DNA from: CAZGUX01 sp046160045
GTDB taxonomy: Bacteria > Acidobacteriota > Terriglobia > Bryobacterales > Bryobacteraceae
Assembly: GCA_046160045.1 (NCBI GenBank)
Contig: JBJXGR010000014.1
Location: forward strand, 1 to 64,000
DNA length: 64,000 bases
Direction: 5' to 3'
The position numbers and the translations under genes were made by a program. The notes below the pieces were generated by a model, which saw only the letters and a list, made by a program, of their open reading frames with translations, made no database searches and was not told the origin of the DNA. Below are positions 9,038-16,618 of this stretch, piece after piece (position 1 is the stretch's first letter; each line of letters starts with the position of its first letter).

Positions 9038-9152
9038 AACGCAGCAACGCGCGATTGTTCCGGCCGTGATCCGTCGAGGAAGCTTCAAGCCCTGGCCGTT
9101 TCAGCAGCGCGACCGGCGAGGGGGAGCGGAGGGGGCGTATACAGTTCTTTAG
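9030..9152 (+). CDS. Short hypothetical ORF (40 aa)
   Basis: ATG 9030 follows GGGAGG (9016-9021) by 8 nt and overlaps the end of the Cys-rich ORF by 8 nt. The product is basic with an IRRGSFKPWPFQQRDRR segment. Little else can be said; translation is supported only by the ribosome-binding site and the compact gene order. Confidence 0.25.
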   Translation: MIKTQQRAIVPAVIRRGSFKPWPFQQRDRRGGAEGAYTVL

Positions 9153-9234
9153 TTTCAATTGGTTACGAAGAGCGTCGCTCTAATTTGAACTTTTGTCGCA
9201 AAAAAAGGAACTTTTTTCCGAGGGCTTCCTGACG

Positions 9235-9834
9235 ATGAAAAAGCCGAGACTCCCAAGGCCGCCGAAGGGGCTTTCGGATGCCGGCCGGAAGCAATGGAGC
9301 GCTGTTGTGAAGACCTTGGCGGCGCGTGGAGAGTGCACCCGGTTCCTGCAGGCAGTCGAGACGCTGGTACGAGCAGAAGAGGCGTTGCGGGCGGCCGAGG
9401 CCGACATCAAAGCCCGCGGCTACGGTGTGGATGGCAAGAGGAACCCGGCACTCGCAACGGCGGACCGGCTTCGAGGGCAAATCGCCAAACTCATGCGCGA
9501 GCTTGCGTTGACACCTGCATCGGAGGCGCGTTTGCTCGGCAAGCGTGCCTCGGCGCCGGCGAACGCGGGCGATCGCATCGGGCCGAATCGGCCATCAAGG
9601 GGATGGCTCACCGTGGCCGGCCGGGACGTGTGGGTCGAGGAGGGCCTTCGCTTCTTATTGGCGACGGCGCCACGGCTAAATGCGTCTTCGGCTGAGCTGC
9701 AAGCGAATCTCGAAAGGGCGGTCGCGTATTGGGAAGCGACCGGCTGCCCGGAGGCAGCGGCAGCCGTGCGGACCCGGGCGGCTCATCGCCGGCAGGATCA
9801 TCCGAGCTTGGAGAGAACAAACAATGGACACTGA
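9235..9834 (+). CDS. terS: Phage terminase small subunit, P27 family
   Basis: 199 aa from ATG 9235 (GAGGG at 9220-9224); an in-frame TTG at 9193 is a less likely start. The first ~110 residues follow the P27/Terminase_4 pattern: Pro-rich start, 'L-S-x-x-x-x-x-x-W' helix, a long helix pair rich in Glu/Ala with AEADIKARGYGVDG, an 'NPAL' turn, and the closing ELALTPASEARL helix. TerS recognises the pac/cos site for packaging. A second region of ~80 residues is C-terminal to the usual domain. No large terminase, portal or capsid gene is nearby, so this copy would redirect a helper phage's packaging machine, as in other satellites. Confidence 0.75.
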   Translation: MKKPRLPRPPKGLSDAGRKQWSAVVKTLAARGECTRFLQAVETLVRAEEALRAAEADIKARGYGVDGKRNPALATADRLRGQIAKLMRELALTPASEARLLGKRASAPANAGDRIGPNRPSRGWLTVAGRDVWVEEGLRFLLATAPRLNASSAELQANLERAVAYWEATGCPEAAAAVRTRAAHRRQDHPSLERTNNGH

Positions 9835-10027
9835 AAAGTTGATGAACGACACAGATGCAGTCGCCTTTGACCTTGCCGATATGCCGCCCGGCGAGCTTGG
9901 CATGTTGATGTGGTTCGCGATCACACAGGCAACGGTGCACCTGGCCGGGTCGCCGGTTTCCCCCCGGTTCCCCCCAACTAAGGATCACACCCCGTCGGGA
10001 CGGCGGATCTTGCTTGGCGCGGGTTGA
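9824..10027 (+). CDS. Small hypothetical element protein
   Basis: 67 aa from ATG 9824, with GGAGAG 9 nt upstream and overlapping the terS stop by 11 nt. The N-terminal half is acidic (MNDTDAVAFDLADMPPGEL) and the C-terminal half basic. The last ~20 codons overlap the decayed minus-strand gene at 9978-10213, so the natural C-terminus may be altered. Function unknown; coupled to terS. Confidence 0.4.
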   Translation: MDTEKLMNDTDAVAFDLADMPPGELGMLMWFAITQATVHLAGSPVSPRFPPTKDHTPSGRRILLGAG

Positions 10028-10213
10028 ACGACCCGATAAGCGGATAATGTCCCGGGTTTTAGGAGTTTCCCCTCGCCACCGGCCTTGCGTCTGTTGGCGG
10101 CGGATCGTCTGGCACTCGCGCTTACTGCAGGCTCGCTGTCGCTGGCCCACTCGCGGATCCGGATAGAACCAACGCTGGCAGATCCGGCAGGGGCGCTTCC
10201 GGGTTCGGGGCAT
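9978..10213 (-). pseudogene. Remnant of a conserved small Cys-motif protein, frameshifted
   Basis: From ATG 10213 the minus strand encodes MPRTRKRPCRICQRWF and PDPRVGQRQRACSKRECQ, a zinc-ribbon-like start I recognise from a widespread uncharacterised small protein family. The frame loses similarity at about 10060. One frame over, the text resumes with NPGHYPLIGSFNPRQ, resembling the family's 'RNPGY' segment, and stops at 9978. This looks like a single frameshift plus truncation. Opposite orientation to the element genes; probably a passenger. Confidence 0.5.
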
Positions 10214-10371
10214 GAACCTTCATCGGCCTGCCCGGGACTGGTCAACTTCTCGCGAGCCGCGATGGGTCAATTCTCAAAAGTGCCGAAGCAAAACGCCTGC
10301 GAGATTATACTTGTAGCCGAGCTTGTGACACAATGAAAAGTTTGGTTGACATTTCTACATCAAAGGTTTCT

Positions 10372-13029
10372 ATGCAAAGGATTGCAGTCACTGCCTTGGT
10401 GGCCTGTGCGTTGCTGACGGGGTCCTCGGTCGGTGCAACCACGATCGACTTTGAGGATCTCCTCGTAGAGGACGGCTGCTGCGTGTTCGTTAGCACCTTC
10501 GGCCAATATCGCGGCCTGATCTGGGATAACTTCATCATTTCCCGGGTTCCAGACACGGGAGGCGTCACACGTAGCGGGGCTTCCATTGGGTTAGTCAGCG
10601 GGAGGAAGTTGATCTTTAACAACGACGGAGCGCCTGCTGGCTTCTCGTCGGATACGCCGTTCACATTCGTGAGTGCCTGGCTCACAGCCGTTTGGAACGA
10701 CGGCCTGAACATCACCATTCAAGGATTTAATCGTGGATCCCTAGTAGCCGAGACCACTGTTGTCGTCAGTGCCACCCAAAGGACGCTCGTGACGCTCAAT
10801 TGGAGCGGCCTAACTGCGGTGAGGTTCACGTCGTTTGGAGGCACGCCGTACCCGCCCTACGCCCCATTAGGCGGGCCTGGGCATCATTTTGCGCTTGACG
10901 ATCTGAATATCAGCGGTTCGGCGTCAATTGCTGACCTTTCGATAACGAGCCTGGAGAATCCGCCAGCCAGCCTCGTGAGAGGGACAACTTTTGACGTCAC
11001 CGACACGGTCACGAACCTCTCGTTGAGCAATGCGGGGCCAACCGAGACACGCTACTACCTGTCGCTGAATGGGGTCGACCGGAACCATCTTCTGGGATCG
11101 CATCCCATCGGGATCGTACTGCCGGGCGCCCTCACCGGCAGTCGAACAACGGTCACTGTCCCGCCGACTGTGGCTCCAGGAGAGTACTATCTCCTAGCCT
11201 GTGCAGACGCGACCTTCGCGCTGACGGAACTGAACGAGCAGAACAACTGCCGAGCGTCGACGAGCCGGACGTTCGTACTCGCCCACACCCCGGTGATTGT
11301 GATTCCAGGTATAATTGGCACTCGGCTGGATGAATACTCCGGAGCTTCGCACGCTGAACTCTGGCTGAATTCATTCCAAGCCACGGCCGACCCGTTCGAC
11401 AAATTCCTTAATCGGTTAAAGCTTGATGAAGAAGGGAAGACCATCAACGACGTTCGTCCAGCAATTTTTACTGGGTTGGGAGCGGCTAACACAGGCATAT
11501 GCCCAACAGGCCTGTTTTGCAAGTTTGACGCAGTCTTGAATGCACTCGGCAACGATGGCTATCAGAGCAATGTGGATCTTTTCGTCTTTCCATACGACTG
11601 GCGACTCGACAACACAAAATCGGCGCGGAAGTTAGAGACGTACGTCAACTCCGTTCTGGAAAAGACTCACAGCGACTCTGTGGATTTGGTCGTCCATAGC
11701 ATGGGGGGCCTCGTCGCGCGTCGATACATGTCGCTGGGCGGTAGTCAGCGGGTTAACAAGATCATCTACATGGGCACGCCCCATCGCGGCTCCGTGAAGA
11801 GTTTTATGTCGCTGACGTTCGACGACTCACTCGTAACAAAGTTCCTGGGATTTCCCGCTAATCTACTCATCAACTCCTCAACCATGGCGACTCTTTCCAG
11901 CACCTTCCCGTCGGTGTATCAGTTGCTGCCGGACTCGCCGTTCATCGAGTCCAGAACTCGTCGCGGAGAGATGCTGAGCCTCCAGGACAGCTACCTAGAC
12001 TTGGGCCTGCTACGTTCCACAAGATGGGTCGGGACGGCCAATCAGTTCCGTGCCGATCTGGCATTCGGCTTGCCGGCCCGCCGCGAATTTAACATCGTCG
12101 GATCCGGGAAGGCAACAGCCGATGGCCTGGTATTACGTGGGGACCCGAAAGACGGTCCGCGCAACTGGTGCGCCACTACTGGCAACGGTGACGGGACGGT
12201 CATCATTACGAGCGCGGCGGCCCGCGATGCTGAGGCTACTATCTACTTGAACGGAGTGACGCACGAGGACATCCCCAACAGCCAGCTCGGTGCCGACGTC
12301 GTTCTTCGCATTCTGCGCCTGCAACCCAATGGCACTCTGTCGAGCCTGCCGCTCGGTGTGGCCTTTTCACCGTTCTTGGCTGGCCGGACGCGCGTCTGGT
12401 GCACGGGCAGCCCAGTGCACATTTCAGTAAAGGATCAATCAGGAAACGTCACCGGCCTGACAGGGGAGGGAGCAGTGCGGGAATCCATTCCGGGGAGCAG
12501 TTTCTTTGTGGCGGAACACAACGAAAGTGGATTTCTGCCTGCCAATCAGCCGCACACGTTCTCGGTGACTGGCACGGCAACGGGCGTCTTCGACCTCATC
12601 GTTGAGGAACAATTCGACGATGGAACCGTCATCGAGACCATTCAGTTTGTGGATGTGCCCATTGCGTCAGGCTGGACCGGGAAAGTCACCATAGGTTTCG
12701 GCGCGCCCACCTTGGAGCTGGACAGCAACAGCGATGGGAATCCTGACTTCTTCGTGAGGCCCGGCCCTAATACCGAACCAGGGACGTCACTAGACATCCT
12801 CGAGGCGATTGTTCGCGCGGCCGGCCTTGACCATGGTGTCGCCAATAGTCTCGTCGCTAAACTGCGAGCCGCCTCTGACTCGGTTAGACGCAACAACACA
12901 ACTGCTGCCGCCAACCAGCTTAATGCCTTTACGAATGAGCTGCGAGCCCAATCGGGAAAGAAGATTCCCTCTCAGACTGCTCTTGGACTGCAAGAGATAG
13001 CTGCTGCGATCTTGCTAACATTGCGCTGA
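10372..13029 (+). CDS. Secreted LCAT/PGAP1-like alpha/beta-hydrolase (lipase/esterase) with CARDB-type domain
   Basis: 885 aa from ATG 10372, chosen because it opens directly on a signal peptide (MQRIAVTALVACALLTG, cleavage near GA-TT) with AAAGG upstream; ATG 10333 is the alternative. Order: a ~190-residue 'TIDFEDL' domain; a CARDB-like beta-sandwich beginning ADLSITSLENPP; then a hydrolase domain with an oxyanion-type VIVIPGIIGTRLDE and nucleophile elbow VVHSMGGLVARRY (Ser443), followed by YMGTPHRG. These match lecithin:cholesterol acyltransferase-like lipases. A beta-rich region and a helical tail follow. It lies inside the satellite between terS and the integrase, so it is cargo. GC content appears lower than in flanking genes. 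Substrate unknown. Confidence 0.8.
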   Translation: MQRIAVTALVACALLTGSSVGATTIDFEDLLVEDGCCVFVSTFGQYRGLIWDNFIISRVPDTGGVTRSGASIGLVSGRKLIFNNDGAPAGFSSDTPFTFVSAWLTAVWNDGLNITIQGFNRGSLVAETTVVVSATQRTLVTLNWSGLTAVRFTSFGGTPYPPYAPLGGPGHHFALDDLNISGSASIADLSITSLENPPASLVRGTTFDVTDTVTNLSLSNAGPTETRYYLSLNGVDRNHLLGSHPIGIVLPGALTGSRTTVTVPPTVAPGEYYLLACADATFALTELNEQNNCRASTSRTFVLAHTPVIVIPGIIGTRLDEYSGASHAELWLNSFQATADPFDKFLNRLKLDEEGKTINDVRPAIFTGLGAANTGICPTGLFCKFDAVLNALGNDGYQSNVDLFVFPYDWRLDNTKSARKLETYVNSVLEKTHSDSVDLVVHSMGGLVARRYMSLGGSQRVNKIIYMGTPHRGSVKSFMSLTFDDSLVTKFLGFPANLLINSSTMATLSSTFPSVYQLLPDSPFIESRTRRGEMLSLQDSYLDLGLLRSTRWVGTANQFRADLAFGLPARREFNIVGSGKATADGLVLRGDPKDGPRNWCATTGNGDGTVIITSAAARDAEATIYLNGVTHEDIPNSQLGADVVLRILRLQPNGTLSSLPLGVAFSPFLAGRTRVWCTGSPVHISVKDQSGNVTGLTGEGAVRESIPGSSFFVAEHNESGFLPANQPHTFSVTGTATGVFDLIVEEQFDDGTVIETIQFVDVPIASGWTGKVTIGFGAPTLELDSNSDGNPDFFVRPGPNTEPGTSLDILEAIVRAAGLDHGVANSLVAKLRAASDSVRRNNTTAAANQLNAFTNELRAQSGKKIPSQTALGLQEIAAAILLTLR

Positions 13030-13519
13030 ATAGAGACGACCGTGGCCTGCATAGGGGGTGCCGGTTTTTGTGGGAGTTTGGGGCTGTACAAATTTGGACG
13101 CTTCTACGGTCGGCTCTTGGGCCTTGTCTGCCTGAAGCACCTTCGTTTCTTGGACGGTCGTGTACGGTAAGCTTGGCTTTCTTTTTGAAGTCCTTGGGAT
13201 CGGCGTAGTCACCCCCAAGCTCGGCTTGCACCTGCGCCCAAGTGATCCGTTGGGGAGACCCCATGGAGTTCCGGCCTGCCAAGATCATACTCCTCAGGAC
13301 CCCACAATGGCCAGGGACCTACCAGTCTTACAGAGACCGCGCAATCCGCTCCTTGCCGGCTTGACCAAGAACCGGCGGGGTCGTTCAGGTACGCTTCCGG
13401 GCGGCGGCTTTCCTGGCCTTCGTCGCGGCATCGGCGGCTTTCTTCGCGCGGGCTCGACGCTGTTCGGGCGTCATGTTGGCGGCGGACGCACAGTGTACGC
13501 TTTGGATGGAGGTAGGCGA
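13030..13519. other. Gene-poor stretch with decayed coding remnants
   Basis: No intact gene is convincing. On the minus strand, 13288 to about 13150 contains RITWAQVQAELGGDYADPKDF, resembling the C-terminal part of plasmid RepA-type initiators; it then degenerates. A 29-codon minus ORF (13474-13385, MTPEQRRARAKKAADA...) has a natural-looking Lys/Ala/Arg composition but no context. The region separates the lipase cargo from the integrase module. Confidence 0.4.
13150..13252 (-). pseudogene. Possible fragment of a plasmid RepA-like replication initiator
   Basis: The translated motif I-T-W-A-Q-V-Q-A-E-L-G-G-D-Y-A-D-P-K-D-F-K-K resembles the conserved 'sWaqLhaqfG.dY....dFkr.f' helix of RepA C-terminal domains (PF04796, from memory). 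No upstream RepA sequence remains on this strand. If real, it marks a past plasmid or replicon insertion into the element. Confidence 0.3.
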
Positions 13520-13807
13520 ATGGACGCTGACAAACTGGAGCCACCCGAGCACCTTGACAAGGATGCGATTCAGGTGTTTTGGGATACCGTCGCACAGTTG
13601 CGGGCATCGGGTGTGGAACTTCTTCCTATCGACTCAATGATACTGGGTATGTATGCCATTAGCGTCGTCTTGGCGCGGAGAATGCAGCAAGAAGTCAAGG
13701 AAAAGGGACTCTCCGACAATCCTGAGGCGCAGCAGTGGGTTCGCGAACAATGGGCTCAAGTCTTGATGATCAGCGACGAACTGTGGGGAAAGTCCCGAAA
13801 GCAGTGA
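13520..13807 (+). CDS. Second P27-like terminase small subunit-like protein
   Basis: 95 aa from ATG 13520, with a strong GGAGGT (13508-13513) 6 nt upstream. The sequence 'PPEHLDKDAIQVFWDTV..L..SGVELLPIDSMIL..YA' followed by a helix 'ARRMQQEVKEKGLSDN' and 'QWAQVLMISDELWG' follows the P27 TerS layout (hL...A...W...v..L...g.lt..D...L..y). It lacks the final LGLTP motif, so it is short. Sits 70 bp before the integrase. An alternative is an unrelated all-helical element protein. Confidence 0.5.
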   Translation: MDADKLEPPEHLDKDAIQVFWDTVAQLRASGVELLPIDSMILGMYAISVVLARRMQQEVKEKGLSDNPEAQQWVREQWAQVLMISDELWGKSRKQ

Positions 13808-13876
13808 AGTGCCGAGCCGGGGCACCGGCCACTTTGGTGCCGGTTTTGTTTCAGGTATCCTAAATGGAGGGCAAGC

Positions 13877-15016
13877 ATGGTCTTCAAGCGCGGTGATGTC
13901 TGGTGGTTCAAGTTTGTCTGGAACGGGCAACTGGTTCGCAAGAGCACCAAGCAGGCGAACAAGCGCGTCGCTGAGAAGATTGAGGCTGCGCATCGCACCC
14001 GGTTGGCTAAGGGCGAAGTTGGCCTTGTCGAAAAGGACCCGGCGCCGACACTGGGCGAGTTTCAAGCTCGCTTCGGTGAGCATGTGCGGAGCGCGTGCAG
14101 GAAGCCGCGGACGGCCAGTTTCTTCGAGGAGAAGTACCGGCGGCTGCTGACGTACCCCTGGCTGGAGAACGCGCGTCTGTCGGACATCGGCGGCGATCTG
14201 ATCGAGCGCTTGAAGCAAGCCGAATTGCAGAGGGTGAAGGCTCGGCAATCGAAGGACACCAAGAAACCGGAGCGCGTCACGCCGGCGACGGCAAACCGCA
14301 CCCTGGCGACACTACGGCGGGCTCTGCACTTGGCGTACAAGCTGGAACTGATCGACCGCGTACCGAAGATTGGCCTGCTACCTGGTGAGCGGACTCGCGA
14401 TTTTGTTTTGTCGCCGGCTGATGAACTGCGGTACCTGGGCGCTTGTCCGCAACCGCTACAGGACATCGCCGTGCTGATCCTGGAAACCGGGTTGAGGTTG
14501 GGCGAGACCCTGGCTCTCACTTGGCAGGATATCGAGCTTCACCGGGCCGGGGAGCGTTTTGGAGTGCTGCATGTGCGGAGCGGGAAATCAAGGCACGCTG
14601 AACGTGATCTGCTCTTGACAGCGCGGGCCGTCGAGATGTTGGAGAAGCGCAAGGCGGCCGCGGGGCCGTTTGTGTTCGCCACAGAAGCGGGCGGGCCGTT
14701 CCTGGTGACGTACATTGACCGGCTGCACGCGAGGGCGAGAGAAGCGGCGAAGTTTCCCAAGGATTTCGTGATCCATTCCCTTCGCCACACGATGTTGACC
14801 CTGTTGGGCAACGCTGGCGTGGATGCGTTCACCATCAAGAACATTGCCGGACACAGCAGCGTCACGATATCGGAGCGGTACGTGCACACCGACGCCGACG
14901 CGCAAGAGCGGGCCTTCGAGCGACTGGAAGGCACGCGGAGGCGCGAGATAGTACCAAATTCGGGCACAGTGGCCGAATTGCCCAAAGGCAATAAATCCAC
15001 TAACCCATTGCAGTAG
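13877..15016 (+). CDS. int: Tyrosine recombinase (phage-type integrase)
   Basis: 379 aa. The N-terminal beta-strand region (VFKRGDVWWFKFVWNG) is an arm-DNA-binding-like domain, followed by a SAM-like core-binding helix bundle (~60-170) and the catalytic domain. The catalytic set is complete: Arg207 (ETGLRLGE), Lys in HVRSGKSRHAERD, His300 and Arg303 (HSLRHT), His326 (GHSS) and Tyr335 (ERYVHT). It lies 8 bp before the tRNA at the right junction, as expected for an integrase targeting it. Its last ~20 codons carry the right putative arm site (14951-14974), and its stop codon overlaps a -10-like TAGAAT for the tRNA. Confidence 0.95.
   Translation: MVFKRGDVWWFKFVWNGQLVRKSTKQANKRVAEKIEAAHRTRLAKGEVGLVEKDPAPTLGEFQARFGEHVRSACRKPRTASFFEEKYRRLLTYPWLENARLSDIGGDLIERLKQAELQRVKARQSKDTKKPERVTPATANRTLATLRRALHLAYKLELIDRVPKIGLLPGERTRDFVLSPADELRYLGACPQPLQDIAVLILETGLRLGETLALTWQDIELHRAGERFGVLHVRSGKSRHAERDLLLTARAVEMLEKRKAAAGPFVFATEAGGPFLVTYIDRLHARAREAAKFPKDFVIHSLRHTMLTLLGNAGVDAFTIKNIAGHSSVTISERYVHTDADAQERAFERLEGTRRREIVPNSGTVAELPKGNKSTNPLQ
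14951..14974 (+). repeat. Putative integrase arm-type site, right end
   Basis: 22/24 identical to 5548-5571 and located inside the 3' coding end of int, 50 bp before the tRNA core. The two direct copies at opposite ends of the element fit the P and P' arms of an attP site. Confidence 0.5.
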
Positions 15017-15019
15017 AAT
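15014..15019 (+). promoter_or_regulatory. -10-like TAGAAT in front of tRNA-Ile2
   Basis: TAGAAT begins with the stop codon of int and ends 5 bp before the first base of the tRNA. No good -35 is seen 16-18 bp upstream, so this is weak as a promoter. It matters because element insertion separated the tRNA from its native upstream sequence; transcription must now start here or read through from int. Confidence 0.3.
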
Positions 15020-15024
15020 AGTTT

Positions 15025-15065
15025 GGGCCCTTAGCACAGCGGTTAGTGCAGCGGACTCATAATCC
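15025..15065 (+). repeat. attR: 5' half of tRNA-Ile2 supplied by the element
   Basis: Identical to 5364-5404. Being inside the intact tRNA, it is the copy that restores the tRNA after insertion. Recombination anywhere within these 41 bp would regenerate an uninterrupted tRNA gene and a circular element. Confidence 0.85.
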
Positions 15066-15100
15066 GTTGGTCGTTGGTTCGAATCCAACAGGGCCCACCA
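15025..15100 (+). tRNA. tRNA-Ile2, anticodon CAT (lysidine-dependent), CCA encoded
   Basis: 76 nt with a 7-bp acceptor stem (GGGCCCT/AGGGCCC), a D arm, anticodon stem GCGGA/TCCGT around loop CTCATAA (anticodon CAT), a variable loop, T arm GTTGG-TTCGAAT-CCAAC, discriminator A and encoded CCA. The body closely follows E. coli tRNA-Ile2 (CTTAGC..AG.GGTTAG.GCAG, ACTCATAATC, TTGGTCG), so it should read AUA after lysidine modification by TilS rather than being a Met tRNA. Its first 41 nt are also the right copy of the element's direct repeat. The 3' half is the original chromosomal part. Confidence 0.92.
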
Positions 15101-15229
15101 TCCCTCCTCCTGTTGCACCGTAAAGCCGCGGCCTGGTTCCGCCGAAGAAACACTAGGAGCCAGCATTCGGTCGTCTCCGGCTGCCGCCACCCGCCTCCCG
15201 CCCGCGACGCGCTTCCGAAACGAATCGTC

Positions 15230-16618
15230 ATGTTGTTCAATAGCCTCATCTTCCTGTATCTATTTCTGCCGATCACCTACCTCATCTTCTGGCGGCTGAC
15301 TACCAAGAATGGGCGGTATCTCTGGTTGACCGTCACCGGGTATATCTTCTATTCGTTCTGGAACTACAAGTTCTGCAGCTTGATGGCGTTGTCGACCCTG
15401 GTCAGCTACTGCGCCGGACTGGGATTCCTTCGCTGGACCGATCCACGCCGCCGGAAGATGTGCCTTATCCTCCCCTTGACGTTTGACCTGCTGCTACTGG
15501 GCTTTTTCAAATACACCAATTTTCTGATCGACACCGTGAACCAGGCAATTGCGGCTTTCCATGGCGGCTCAGGGCTGCCGCTGTACGAGATCGTCCTCCC
15601 CATCGGCATCTCTTTTTATACGTTCCACACCATCTCGTACATCGTCGATTCATACCGCGGCGTCATCACCCCGACACGGAACCTGTTCGAGTTTTCCTGC
15701 TATGTTTCGCTGTTTTCCCAACTGGTGGCAGGGCCGATCGTGCGTTTTCGTGAAATCGAGGCCGACCTCGAAAGCATCGGCCGCGCCCAGCGCCGCCGGG
15801 GTCTGAATATCGGATGGTCCTTCATCGTCATCGGGATGAGCAAGAAGGTACTGCTCGCGGATTCCATCGCTGCCATCATCAATCCGGCTTTTGCCCAATG
15901 GCGTGACCTTTCCACGCTCAGCGCCTGGCTGTGCGCCCTCGGCTATAGCTACCAGCTTTACTTCGACTTCTCAGGCTACAGCGACATGGCTGTGGGGCTT
16001 GGTCATTTGTTTGGACTACGGCTCCCTCAGAATTTCAATTCGCCCTATCAGGCCGTGGACATCTCCGACTTCTGGCGGCGCTGGCACATGTCGCTGTCGC
16101 GGGTACTGCGAGACTATATCTACATTCCGCTCGGCGGAAGCCATGGATCGGTCAGGAAGATGTACCGGAACCTGATGGTGACGATGATCCTCGGCGGTTT
16201 GTGGCATGGCGCGGCGTGGACTTTCGTGTTCTGGGGCGCCTATCACGGCGCGCTTCTTGTAGCCGGAAAAGTCTACGGCAACTACTGGGAACGGCTGCCA
16301 GAAACCGGCCGGCGGATCGGCACTTTCCTTCTCGTCGTGATCGGGTGGGTGTTCTTCCGTTCGGAGAGCTTCGCGATGGCCACGACGCTGCTCCATGCGA
16401 TGTTCGTCTGGCAGCCGGGAGTCCTGTTAACGGGTGCGCCGCTGCTCACCGGTCTGCTGCTTCTGGCCGCAGTCCTTGCTCACGCTGGCAGAAACTCGTT
16501 CGAGATCAGGCATGAGTGGACACCAGTTCCCGCCCTTGGGCTGGCAGCGCTGTTCGCTTTCTCGATTGTTGCGATCTACGGCGAGCACCAATCCCCGTTC
16601 CTGTATTTCCAGTTCTGA
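15230..16618 (+). CDS. MBOAT-family O-acyltransferase (AlgI-like)
   Basis: 462 aa from ATG 15230, where the first transmembrane helix begins (MLFNSLIFLYLFLPITYLIFW). Multiple hydrophobic helices run throughout. The family core is present: 'ISFYTFHTISYIVD', the RFREIE segment, YFDFSGYSDMAVG, and the catalytic His in GGLWHGAAWTFVFWG. AlgI-type proteins move acyl groups across the inner membrane to acetylate an exported polysaccharide. The next gene starts by TGATG overlap and encodes an AlgX/AlgJ-like SGNH protein, so the two form an acetylation pair. The polymer is unknown. Confidence 0.9.
   Translation: MLFNSLIFLYLFLPITYLIFWRLTTKNGRYLWLTVTGYIFYSFWNYKFCSLMALSTLVSYCAGLGFLRWTDPRRRKMCLILPLTFDLLLLGFFKYTNFLIDTVNQAIAAFHGGSGLPLYEIVLPIGISFYTFHTISYIVDSYRGVITPTRNLFEFSCYVSLFSQLVAGPIVRFREIEADLESIGRAQRRRGLNIGWSFIVIGMSKKVLLADSIAAIINPAFAQWRDLSTLSAWLCALGYSYQLYFDFSGYSDMAVGLGHLFGLRLPQNFNSPYQAVDISDFWRRWHMSLSRVLRDYIYIPLGGSHGSVRKMYRNLMVTMILGGLWHGAAWTFVFWGAYHGALLVAGKVYGNYWERLPETGRRIGTFLLVVIGWVFFRSESFAMATTLLHAMFVWQPGVLLTGAPLLTGLLLLAAVLAHAGRNSFEIRHEWTPVPALGLAALFAFSIVAIYGEHQSPFLYFQF

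Larger units (their letters stand above)
5364..15065 (+). mobile_element. tRNA-Ile2-integrated phage-satellite-like element (~9.66 kb)
   Basis: Bounded by the 41-bp direct repeat at 5364-5404 and 15025-15065. Contents in order: unknown gene with HTH-like C-terminus, excisionase-like HTH protein, degenerate primase, VapE-family helicase, iteron cluster, small Cys-rich ORF, P27-type terminase small subunit, small ORF, lipase cargo, second TerS-like ORF, tyrosine integrase next to the right junction. There are no capsid, portal, tail, lysis or large-terminase genes. Integrase + primase/VapE + terS without structural genes is the established signature of phage-inducible chromosomal islands and P4-like satellites. 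Assignment to a known satellite family is not possible by eye. A replicating genomic island without helper-phage dependence is the main alternative. Confidence 0.8.

Noticed and set aside
15025..15100. Elongator tRNA-Met reading of the CAT anticodon
   Set aside because: The body matches tRNA-Ile2 (ACTCATAATC core, TTGGTCG) rather than Met tRNAs. A tRNA classifier would settle it.
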